Source: Cardiocondyla obscurior
Taxonomy: Eukaryota > Arthropoda > Insecta > Hymenoptera > Formicidae
Reading direction: 5' to 3'
Assembly: GCF_019399895.1 (NCBI RefSeq)
Contig: NC_091887.1
Location: 1,488,001-1,552,000, forward strand
Length of the DNA: 64,000 nt
The notes beneath the pieces were generated by a model. The model saw nothing but the letters and a program-made list of their open reading frames with translations, searched no databases and was not told the origin of the DNA. The position numbers and the translations under genes are program-made. This document shows, piece after piece, positions 26,151-36,559 of this stretch. Within the stretch, counting starts at the first letter, position 1; each line of letters starts with the position of its first letter.

Positions 26151-27305
26151 CCGTCGCCAATCGGCACCAAATATGCCCAAGGATACATTCCGTGTTATAC
26201 TCGACGTTCGAGTTGATAAATTCGTCCCGACTGAGAGAGGAAAAAAAAAAAAGAAAAAAGAAAACAGTCATCGGCTTCGAGATATCGGGAAACGTGTTTG
26301 CTCGCATTGCCTCGCGGAGCGCGCGCGTTTTGTTACTTTATCAAATTCAATTAAATGCTAATTAGCATATACGCGCGTACGTTGACTGAATGTGTCATTG
26401 CGAATCTCACGGGCGAGTGGAATTTGCCTTGAACTTAGACAGAGAGCTAGACGGGAAAGGAGAGGAGCTCCGTGCCACCCGGCCGTGCCATTTTTGCGAC
26501 GGATCGCGTAAAAGGGTCCTTGGGACCGGCCAAGTTTGGAAAGCCGCCCGGCGATTCCGAGGCAACCTTTTACGGGCGCGCCTAACCCTGACGAGCGACG
26601 GCCGCCTTCAACTTGAAAATCGGGAAACGGGTTCGCTTAGTCGAGTCCGGCGAACGGGGGCCTCGCTTCGGTAGTCTCGATATCGGCAATTAACCCCGTC
26701 ACGTTAGAGCGGAAAGAAAAATGAATGAATTTTCCCGCCCGCCTTCGAACGTTCGCGGAAAACGAATTTCAACGAGAGCGGCAGGCTCCTTGCGCTGGTT
26801 TTCGGCTCACCAGAAGCACACAATGTTTTTCTTAGCTGACCGCGGAGCCGCCCTCTTCGGTAACGCGTATCCCAAGCGGAAAAATCAACACGGCCGGTTA
26901 ATTACATTCCGAATTATGAGAATCGAGCCGGCGATCCTGATTATTTAATTTCCTTTCGCGGCGTGCAGCGGCGGCACGAACACTTCGAGCTTTCGGGAAG
27001 GCAGAGGCTTACGATAAAAAGAAAAAAAAAGAAAAAGCTCTCTCGTAGTTCCCCACGCAAAGAGCTCTAGATATCAAGTATAACTTCGTAAACGAAAGAC
27101 AACGCGAAGAACGTTTCTACCGAAGCTAAGTGCGAAATCACAATCGCACTCGCCGATAAATTAATATTCTATAAACGCAAGTTCAGCGATATTATAAATC
27201 TGCAAACAGGCGGCGAGATTGATTCAATTTCAAAGTAATTTAGACTTCTGATTTTCGGTCCAGACACGATCTAAAAAATTTCTCTTTCAATAGCAAAAAA
27301 AAAAA

Positions 27306-27325
27306 TAAAATAAAATAAAATAAAA
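27306..27325 (+). repeat. TAAAA pentanucleotide microsatellite, locus 2
   Basis: Four TAAAA units directly follow an A-rich run, as at the other three loci with this unit. Confidence 0.85.
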
Positions 27326-29546
27326 CGCTTGAAGGAACCGATAAAGTATAGCGAAACGAACGCTAATGACGACGGGCGATTCGGCATATTTGAGCACGTA
27401 CGATTACGCGCGAACCAGCATCACCGTTCCGCTCGATCTGCAAAGAACGGACCGCGGTACTTACGGCCGCTACGTGGAAAAGTGGTGAGACAGGACGAAG
27501 GGGAAATCGGTTGCACGTTACACTTTCAAAGCGTTTTTGCCAATGGTCGAGAGGAGCCAATGAAGTTCTCTTTCGTTCGGTCTTTATGGAACCATCTCCG
27601 TTTCCACGTTCGAGCGCGCAAGAAGCATAAACCGCCGTCGCGCTGCTAGTAACGCTGAACACGCCAAGCGACAGTTTTTTTTATTCTCTCCTTTTTTTTT
27701 CCCCCCTTCGTCCTATCTGCGTTTATACACGTAGCGAATTCGTAAGACAATCCCGTTGAACGGACCAATCACATCGCGTAACGTTTACAATGCAGCTCTC
27801 GAGCGAAATCTCGCGCTGAAAGAAACGTCGTAAGAATTCCAAAATAATCGCGCCGCGCTGTCGATCGTGAAACAATCGTGAAACAATGAAGAGACTCGTG
27901 AAACGCGCGGCGAGAGAAATTTCAGGTAAATTTTACGTGTAATGTTATTTATGAACGATTGAATAAAGATAGCTCTAATTAATTTTCACCCTTTCGCTCA
28001 AAAAAAAAAAAAAAGTTAGACTAGAATAACAAAGCGCGTCCCCAGAAGAACGTAGAGAGACGACGTACGCGCCGATGCTCTCCCGAAAAGGGTTTTAGAC
28101 ATCGATAGCGGGAATTATCATAAACGCGTGAGAGACCCGAATTGACTTCCAGATTGCACCGGCGATTTCCCCCCCGACGGGCAGGGCAATTAGTCACGGC
28201 CCCGTGGACTCTCGCATGCGCGGCCGTAATTATTTTCACAATCAGCTGTCGTCGCGCTTTCCCGGCAATCCATTCCGCGCCGAATGCACTCGCCCGTCCC
28301 CCGCACGCGCCCGGGCGAGGCGTATTTATCGCAGGAAAATGTAAAAGGGACCCGGCGAGGAATCGGCGCGGCGTCACCCGCGCGGGACATATAATATACA
28401 TAATTAGCCGGGTTAATTGCCGGGACGATTACACGTTGCGCGGGATATTAATTTCGCCCGGTCATTAATTTGCCGACCGACATCGCGCGGGAAAATCTAT
28501 TCCGAAAGTCGCCGGGATCGGGACGGTGATGACCCCGCACCGGCGAGCGGTAATCGACCCGCAATAAAAAAAGAAAAATAAAAAAAAAAGAGAGAGAAAA
28601 AAACGCCGACCGAACGCTCGATAATTATTGGTAGCGACGTGGTTCGTTAAATCGCGGAACGTACTCCCCGTGAGTTTCCTTCTAATCACGATGAATCACA
28701 TGGGGGCACGATATAAATTATCCGCCGGCGATTGCGCACCTGCACGCGGCACTCAAGTTTTAATTTTTTCTTTTTTTTTCTTATTTTTTTTTTACCCCGC
28801 CTGTCGCGTAATGATTTAATAAGATAGTAATTAAACGATCCGCGTGACTGTGAATTCGTGGCGAGTGGCACGGGTTAAAAACTCCGAGCGTTTACCTTTT
28901 GCTGAAGAATTTTTATTTCTTTTATTTTATTAGTTAAAGAAAAAAATTATTTAGTAATTTTTTTTTTATCGTATTCGTTAAGCGAGGAAAATGATTTATA
29001 TTTTAATCGCGCACAGAACCTTTATCGTTCTTATCACTTAATCGTATCGATCGTTCCGCAGCATGCAACGCGGTAAAAAAAAAAAAAGAAAAAAAAATTT
29101 TAATACACAGAAAATTAAATGGATAAGTAATAAAGTTAGCAAAAAGAGAGAATAAATGGCATAAGAAAATCGCAGCTTCAAGAGTTGTTACTATTTTACA
29201 TACATTGAAGGACTAATTGCTAGAAATTATAATCGAACCTAGATCTTAATCTCACGTTAATGGGCGCTGAGTCGTCAACACTCTACTTAATTGCCGTCGT
29301 TAATAATTAACGGCCGCGTTAGGTAGCTATTAAACGATTATCATTGCACATGTAATAATTTATATAAAAAAAAGACCGTGCAGCACAGAATTTTGTGATT
29401 ATACCTATTCGGCGCGATCGCGTCGCGTCAGCTTCGCGTGTTTTTTACCGAAAAAGGGTCTCGCAGATGTTCTCTAGATCATTAAAAAAAAAATTTTAAA
29501 ATATAAGCAGTATCAATAATTGCACGACGGTGACAATCGCGAATAC

Positions 29547-29572
29547 GTAAGTCCGAAGTAAGTATCGTAAGT
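29547..29572 (+). other. Three GTAAGT donor motifs in 26 bp
   Basis: Perfect GTAAGT motifs occur at 29547-29552, 29558-29563 and 29567-29572. None has the preferred AG before it except the second (GAA|GTAAGT, partial), and no coding frame leads into them. They may be chance or a remnant tandem duplication of a short unit. Confidence 0.5.
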
Positions 29573-32500
29573 GCTTTATTCCGCGATTTCACGGCCCGCG
29601 CACGGTGCTATTGAGAAGAACGATAAAATCGTATATAACACATAATGATATCGCTCGCGGCGCCAAAGGTAATTCGCTATCAACCACCCGAGCTGTGTGT
29701 TGTCAAAAACGAGCTACCTCACACATGATTGTGTGTTACATTCCACCCCATTAGCGTTATTACGCGATCAGAGCCGAGAAAAATGCGTTTACGCTGTCGC
29801 CGTCAGGAAAAAAAAAGAAAGAAAAAGAAAAAAAAAAAAAAAAATCCGCGTTTGGATTTAACTAAATGTCTGAAGTACGAATTATTTCGACAATCTCCAA
29901 AGTTAGTTCTAAAACCCGACCGTGGTATTCACTTATAAATTTAATTAATTCCATATTATAGTATTTTATTTTCGATTATTATCGCCGTCGTAATTGTGAT
30001 CGTAATTATTAACTTCGCGTTGACAAAATTGGATTAGCAAATTCGGGAATCCCGTCGGACTTTATTGGCACTTTGGTGTCGTCTTTAAATCACTTAACAA
30101 TACGAGCTCGTTTTTTTTTTTCCGCGCAAATCATTTTCACAGGCCGACACGCCGGATCGTCTTCTTGTCGATTTAGTCGCGGCACGGGTGCGTCGGTGCT
30201 TCTTACGCGTTATCTGCGATGCTCGCAAGAAAATGTACGAAGCAAATCGAAAGATTAACGCGGCAATTCATTATGGTCGTAGCTTGCTATCTGGGTCTGA
30301 AAGGGAAGGGCAGCGCGAAGGGAAACGGAGCAAATCGGTGTAAAACTAAGTGAACAGATAGCGAGGGTGAATCGAATATTAAATCACGGGGCATTCATAC
30401 AATTAATTTATTTCTATAAAATTTAGGTAATTAATTATTTATTTTAGATATCCCGTTACCATCCAGAAAGTTACTAGTATCCTCAACTCGGGCTATAAAG
30501 CTCTAATCATTTTCGAATACCTCGCCTGCCGTCGGAATAATCCGAATCTACGTCTACGAGCATTAAATCTATATACAATGAAATTAAACACTACAGAACG
30601 CGCGTTATTTATTCCTGCTTCGTCTATATTTAACCCATCTACCGTTCCTGTAAATATAATTTAAGAAACTATTATTTACCGAAACAGTACGATCAAAAAA
30701 TTGCACGCGATTAGTAAAAATATTAATTAAATATTATTAAAAATAATAGACAGAAAAAAAGAATTAAAATACCGGCCGAAATCTAATAATTCAAGATCAG
30801 TTTCACAAAAAAAAAAAAAAAAATTGCAAGTCTACGAACGTCCTAAGCTCATTTACGTGTGAACGCTCGATCCGAGCAAATGATATCTGAAAATATAACG
30901 CCGCGATAAATTCTCTTTTGAAATATCAAGTTCATTGCCACCGTGCGATTATCCAGGTATTAATCTTCATCTACGAGCATCTTACGACGTTATTATTGCA
31001 CCGGCTATGAGTATAATCAACAGCCGCAAAAAAAGAAAAAGAAGAAAAAAAAGAAAAGGTAGGAATTGCTCCAAGTTTTTACGTTCCGCAACACAGTATC
31101 GAAGATAGGATTTATCATATCGGATAATTGGCCATTCACATTTATACGCATCCGACTCTAAAACGAATACGCGAGGTACCGCGCGATTAACGACAACTTA
31201 TCCCTGCAAATTGCAAATTATTATTAACGACGAATTGTCGAACGTGAAATCGCGCGGACGGTTAGGTAATTTGTTATGCAAACGTCAATCAGTATTCATT
31301 TCATAAGTGATGTCACAGTTATATCTTTCCTTGTGTAAACTAATAGTAATGGCACGTTTTTTTTTACTTTTTTCTTGCCATCTTTTTTTTTTTTTCCTTT
31401 TTTCAACGATTTAATAGGAGATGAAGTATCGGCGTGCGAACGACGTTACTTTGTCACGAACGTGAAACACGTGAGGATAATGATACGATAAGCAACTGGC
31501 CGGACAAGGAAATTAGCATCGCTCTTATTAATTGTAATTATTTCAAAATTATTTAATTACTTTTAAATAGTACTACGTCTAAACTTATTAAGATCGACCT
31601 TTTTTTTTTTTCTTTTTTTTTCGTTTTTAAGTATTGTTAAATACAAATGCGTGATAGTTTGTACGAATTTTTTTTTGCATACGAAAAAAATATATATTAT
31701 TTTTTTTTTTAAACTTGGATATCGCTTTCCGAAATAATTTTCTATTTGTTGTAAAGAAATCGCGAGCTTACGCTGATTATTTGTCGTTACGTTTTTAATG
31801 AAAATTCGATACTAATTAATGTGCCGATATAATACGCGCGATTTAGTTTACATTTTTACGATTTCAGAAGCAATATTTACTATGAAGCGATGTGCACAAC
31901 CGGTTTATGTATCAGTTCGCCAAGTAGTTTCGAAAAAAAAAAAAAAAAAAAAAGAGCTTTGTATACATTCTAAAGGTACTACTTGGTAAGAGAAGCGACC
32001 GCATTTTGCATGTGCCCATTATCGATGTATACGTTGGAAAGGAAAAATACCGCAGCGATCGGCAACAAACCCAGAAAATGACACGAAAAGAGACGGCGAG
32101 GATAATCCAAGCCATTTTTTGCCGAGACGAGTCTATTATTTCGTAAAATAAACGTACGATTATTAACCGCGAACAAAATTTCCATCGCAAGGAATTACAT
32201 TCCTCGCTAAAAATTAAGAAGACGCTGGATTAATTTATCAGAAAAATTAATTTACAAACGCGGCTGATCTGAAGATATCGAGGCAGAATTTTTAAACAAG
32301 AATCCACATATTTTAATACACCTCCCAAATTTTTCCAAGCGCTACCACGCGACTCCTAAAAAAATCCTAAACAGGTACAGCCGCCGGAACAATGGCTTTG
32401 TGTTCGCGACAAGTAATTGAGTCATAAATTCGTTTACGCGGTGACAGCGTATTTGCCGAAGCGGGGTAAAACAGCCGCGCTTAAACGTGCGTCGTTCGAA

Positions 32501-32600
32501 ATATCAGGCCTAAAACGGGGAAACCTTCGCACGCGAGACCGAGAATCGAGCTCGAGCGACTTCGTGCATGCATAGAGAAAAAGTCACGGGCGTCACTTAC

Positions 32601-32777
32601 TTTACTCTGAACGTAGTCGAGGGCGAGCATGCAGTCGGAGTATCCGCTTTCGGTTTTGATGGTAGTGCCGCCTTGACCGGGTCCGGTCGAGCAGAATCCA
32701 GAGCCCACGACGCCGACCGGGCCGCCGAGGCCGGCAGCTGCCGCGGCCGCGACGCTGTCCCGGTACCAAGGATACAT
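32601..32777 (-). CDS. Coding exon, N-terminal part of a probable transcription factor (partial)
   Basis: This is a 59-codon open exon, exactly in phase. It runs from the first in-frame ATG at 32777 to a consensus donor (AGTAAA|GTAAGT, with GTAAGT at 32600-32595). The peptide starts MYPWYRDSVAAAAAAG. It continues with a glycine/valine/proline-rich linker, then TTIKTESGYSDC and MLALDYVQSK. IKTE fits the SUMOylation consensus (hydrophobic-K-x-E), which is common in N-termini of nuclear receptors and other DNA-binding regulators, as are alanine and glycine tracts. An in-frame TGA lies about 33 codons upstream with no ATG between. Alternatively, a possible acceptor (GCGACAG) just upstream would make this an internal exon starting STGRPMYPWY. 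The family is not identified. Codon third positions are strongly C/G, unlike the AT-rich flanks. Confidence 0.6.
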
Positions 32778-34083
32778 CGGACGACCCGTAGACTGTCGCA
32801 CAGGGTGGGCCTCCCGCCGATGTCTTCTCTCCTTCGAGCTCCGCACGCGCCAAGGTCCAGGCCGAGTGGCTCACACTCCCGGTTCACACGTCACGCTTTT
32901 TCGCTCGATTTTTTTTCTTCTTTTTTTTTTTTTTTTTCCTTCTCTTCTTCTCTCTCCGTTCGATCTCTCCGCGACACGCGGGCGCGCGACACACACCTCA
33001 CCGCCGTTAAGTATCACTGCACCGCGGACCGCGCGGTATCGCCGTCGCGGTTACGCGTCGCGCTCGCGCACTGCGCGCCGCCGCGCGTTCTCGTCCCGCG
33101 CGAGAACCTTCCGTAAGCCGGCACGTAGATCCGCACGAGATGCGGTCACTCGCGTGCAAGTGTTTCGGAGCCGCGCGCTTCCCGATAGGTTTCCTCGCGT
33201 GCGGAAGTCCCTTCGGCACGGTCATCGACGGTCGCGGACACTCGCGCCGCTCGCCCCCGAACGCGAACGTTTTTCGACACTACCGCCGCTCGTCGACGAC
33301 TCGCGACCCGGCGTCTTCCCCGCGACGCCACCGACGTTAAAATTGTAAACACCACTAACCGCGAGCAGCGCCGGGCTAACCTTGCGCCGTGATTGAAACT
33401 AGTCGGAAACCGCCGAACCCGCCTCGATCTTCTTTTCTTCCTTTTGCCTCCCCCACCGGCCGAAGCTAACTGTTTATCTTTTTTCGACGATTCCGCGTAG
33501 AGCACCTTCTCGAGCCCGCGCCAGGTCCTAAAACACCGTGTCCGATGGAAAACTCCGAGATATTCCGAGGTGCGGATGCTCGCGACGAGACACACGGGGG
33601 CCCACGGGCCCCCGCTCGCGACGACGCTCGTTTCTCGCGAGCCGTTGGTGATCGGACGCACGCAGGGCTGCCCGTGGTCTCGCCTGCCTCCGCGCGCGCG
33701 GTCAACTTCACGCCGCTTCCCGTGCGGGGAGAGACTCGCTCGCGTCGGTCGCCGCGATTAAACGATGCGGCGCCGCTCGCCGGACATTCCTTGCTCGTCC
33801 GTCTTCTTCTCGACCGCGACGTGGCGATCGGTTTATCCCGCTATCGTCCTGCCGGCCGCCACCTGCGGTGGGCGCATAATAACACCGCGAATCACTCACT
33901 CAAGCGGCACGCCGCTCCATGCCGGGACGCGGGCCGAAACCCGCGGCGCGCCTCGCCCGGCCGCGGATCGCGCCATGATCGACGCCGGGAAGGGAAGACT
34001 AGATCGCCGACGACGAAAAATGGCCTCCTTTTGTCACCTTCTTCGTTCTATTTCTCCCCTCCTTAGTCCTCCGCTTCTCTCGT

Positions 34084-34114
<31 letters not shown>

Positions 34115-34650
34115 AACCTCCGCGCAGGCAACGACTGAAATCACCGTCGACGGGAGACGTAGAATCAGCAACGCGACTTCTCGCCAGCGATCGCGCTGAG
34201 TCCTGCGCTACCTTTTTACTCGCCGGCCGCCCGGCCCGGAACGCACAAAAAATTGCAACCACGGCTAAGCCCGGATATCGTGAACCGTGAACCGCGGACG
34301 CGGTTTCAGCACTGACGCGGGACCCGCGATTCGAACGACCGTTCGGCCGTGCTCGGTCGTCTTCGTCGGGTGTCGTATGCCCCCTCACGACTCCACCGTC
34401 CTCCACCGCTCGTTCTCGTGCCGTGCTGGCGACTAGCGGGGGAAGATGCAGCTTGCTACGGAAGGGCGAATGAGTTGAGGCGCGGTGCACGGAAAACGCG
34501 ACTTCCCTTCCTCTCTCCTTCTCCGTCTTCCCTTCTTTCTCTCCCTTTCAACGAGCTCTCCTCGTCCTCCTCGCTTGCTCGCGCCGCGCCGTGCTGCCGG
34601 TGGGAGCAACAGCTTTTCTCGCCCGTACAATATCGGCTCGCAACGCCATA
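32778..34650. promoter_or_regulatory. CpG-dense block, likely 5' region and possibly bidirectional promoter
   Basis: This is a contiguous GC- and CpG-rich interval immediately upstream of the minus-strand coding exon. It includes CT-rich tracts at about 32908-32957 and 34078-34115, which are GA-rich on the minus strand. The first strong plus-strand donor follows at 34653. Both strands have many open frames, a by-product of CpG richness. The arrangement (coding exon leaving to the left, spliced sites leaving to the right) fits a divergent promoter. No TATA box was seen and the start sites cannot be fixed. Confidence 0.4.
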
Positions 34651-35309
34651 AGGTAAGTTCCGATTTTCGCGATTCTCGAGAAAAGGTTATGCTCTAATGG
34701 AAGGAACTTGACAACTGAATTGCGCAAACCTGTTTTTGCCTCTCGGTTCGTACGTAAGAAGCCGGCGATCGACGACTCGAATATTTTGTAACTCTTGCGA
34801 GAGTTACTTAGAAGGCACACGCGCCACGTAATGTATCTAGCCGTCGTAATCGGCGGCACGTCAAGCCGCGCGAACGACTCGCGATTACACTGACGATTTT
34901 TCGCTCTTGCAGGCGTAGGCGCGACCAGCTTTCGCGAAGGAACGACGATTCGGCCGAAACAGCCGGCGCTTGAACCCTCGAATTCACAAATGAGCAAAAA
35001 CCTGGGCTGAATCATCGCGCGACGGCCTTGACGTGTAAAAATCTCCGCGCCGTGGACACGAAAGGACGAGATTCTAACCTCTCACGACCCAATTCCAGGT
35101 CCCCGACGATGAAGGAGCTTGAGAAAGGTCGCGTACGCTCTGTGAAACATCATGCAAAAAGCAGCCCCTGAAATGGTTCCCGAATTCCTCGGGAATTTCT
35201 TCGGCAGACGCGGAAGATGGGGGAAGGAAAAAAACAGTCCTAGGATAAAAAGTCACCCGCCACGAAGGAGTCGATGAACCCACGCGGATATATTTTGACA
35301 AGCTGAATC

Positions 35310-35345
35310 CTCTCGTCATTTCTTCGCAGGTAAATTTAATGATTT
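35310..35345 (+). other. Recursive-splice-like juxtaposed acceptor and donor
   Basis: A pyrimidine-rich tract ends in CGCAG at 35329 and is followed at once by GTAAAT. This is the zero-length-exon arrangement described for recursive splicing in long Drosophila introns, where the consensus is pyrimidines-AG|GTRAGT; here the +5 G is replaced by A. It may instead be the 3' end of an exon starting at 34913. Confidence 0.35.
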
Positions 35346-35649
35346 TTTCGCACTCTAGTTGCGCCAGCTGCTACTTGAGACAAACGTTAAAAGGAAAATG
35401 TATCTGTATTATAATTTCTTTATGTTCTTCTAACGTTAGATAACGAGGATAAAGGCCTGATCGAATTGATTCTCTGACGTCCCGGGGACTCGATGGATAC
35501 TGACGATCAAACTGTTTAAATTAATGAGTCATTTAAGTAAAATTTAACCCACTAACTGAGACCATTTCTTCTATTGCAGTTTACTGCTGACCTTGAACCA
35601 AGCAGCCACCCCGCCAAACTAAAGATAAAAGGAAAAAGTTAAACGTATG

Positions 35650-35780
35650 ATGTCGCCAACCCCTGTGGCGTACACCAGAAAGGAGCTATAACCACAAATC
35701 TTATCGCCAGAGACGGAGGAAAACTAGAATGGGGTTGATGGTCATGGTTAAAGGGTCATGGAACTCTCAGTGCTCTACTT
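35650..35780 (+). repeat. Diverged duplicated block, copy 1, with a RUNX+GATA core
   Basis: This block shares with 36395-36535 a perfect 23-bp core, GCTATAACCACAAATCTTATC plus GC, at about 35685-35707. It also shares flanking similarity: GTCGMC before the core, and GGTTAAAGGG plus a terminal TGTAAG after it. The core holds AACCACA (reverse complement of the RUNX consensus TGTGGTT) and CTTATC (GATA consensus GATAAG), seven bases apart start to start plus spacer. Copy 1 lies inside the candidate non-coding exon 35580-35792. Confidence 0.5.
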
Positions 35781-35999
35781 TCTTAAATGCGTGTAAGTAT
35801 TCTCCGGAATATTATATTCTTATAGGTCAGTAAAATGGAAAGAAAGTCTAAGGAACGATATTAGCGAACGTGGATCTTGGAGCACTGACAGAAAAAATTT
35901 ATCAGACATAAAGCTAATCAAATATTTTAAAAAGTGGCTAGTTATTTAGACTGTGAACATTATATCTACCGAATAATATTACAAATATCGTTTAATCGA

Positions 36000-36170
36000 A
36001 ACTTAAATAATAATGAAGTAATATATTAACTTATTTATTAATGAATATAAACGGAATATAATAAATATAAACTGAAAGAATATAATAAATATAAATTTAT
36101 TTATTAATGAAGCATATTACATATTAACATATACATATTAACATATTAAATATTAACATATTTCATTCCT
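36000..36170. repeat. AT-rich degenerate tandem repeats
   Basis: There are repeated units of the type TTTATTTATTAATGAA and AATATAATAAATATAAA (two copies each), followed by several copies of ACATATTA/ATATTAAC. The block lies between the two copies of the RUNX+GATA duplication and could mark the duplication or insertion event that separated them. Confidence 0.6.
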
Positions 36171-36394
36171 GTGCAAGGTAAAGCGAGTCTGATAAAATTC
36201 GTACGGAGTATCTCGCAGAATTAAATAACGGAGAATCAATTGCGTGGCGATACACGACAAGGTATCTCGATCTTCGCCATGGTCAACGTACGTCTTAGTG
36301 AAAAATCCGGGGACGCTGTAGGTTCATTCACTGGCCATTAATAGATCCTCCGTCTCCTTTTCCCCGAGAAAAGGAACCACAAGCGGCGGTGTTG

Positions 36395-36535
36395 TCGACC
36401 CCCGCGGAGCGCTCCAAAAACAAGCTATAACCACAAATCTTATCGCTAAGGGAACGGGAACGGAGGGACGAAGAAGACCTCGAGGGGGGTTGCCGGTTAG
36501 GTTAAAGGGGGAGTTCGTTCCACCTTCCGAGCTAC
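36395..36535 (+). repeat. Diverged duplicated block, copy 2, with a RUNX+GATA core
   Basis: This is the second copy of the block, with the identical 23-bp core at about 36423-36445. Its flanks are more GC-rich and clearly diverged from copy 1. It ends shortly before a donor-like CTT|GTAAGA at 36550, just as copy 1 ends before GTAAGT. Read on the minus strand, both copies encode a similar short peptide around AIRFVVIA, within an open frame of 189 codons (36324-36893) here. Copy 1 has stops in that frame, so selection on DNA or RNA seems likelier than on protein. Confidence 0.5.
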
Positions 36536-36559
36536 CTAACAAGTAGCTTGTAAGAAGAG

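Larger units (their letters stand above)
26151..32590. other. Non-coding stretch, possibly the first intron of the minus-strand gene starting near 32.8 kb
   Basis: If the coding exon at 32601-32777 is real, its donor points into this stretch, which would then be intronic. I found no convincing downstream coding exon. The contents are A/T tracts, a TAAAA array at 27306-27325, three tandem GTAAGT motifs at 29547-29572, and low-complexity A/G tracts. The remaining exons are presumably outside the window or too short for me to detect. Confidence 0.35.
34349..36549 (+). ncRNA. Candidate divergent spliced non-coding transcript
   Basis: Plus-strand splice signals appear in a sensible order. There is a donor CATAAG|GTAAGT at 34653, an acceptor CTCTTGCAG ending 34912 (a 260-bp intron), and a CGCAG|GTAAAT site at 35329/35330. 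An acceptor at 35579 has a perfect ACTAAC branch-type motif and a pyrimidine tract, and donors follow at 35793 (GTAAGT) and 36550 (GTAAGA). The 213-bp exon 35580-35792 has stops in all three frames, so it is not coding. The 5' end is unknown and is given only as the start of the GC-rich part. The unit lies head-to-head with the minus-strand exon at 32.7 kb. It could instead be the 5' untranslated part of the candidate gene at 39-41 kb, which has an acceptor at 38588. Confidence 0.3.

Noticed and set aside
33146..34199. Several frames of 144-182 codons on both strands
   Set aside because: They sit in the CpG-dense promoter-like block where stop codons are depleted in all frames.
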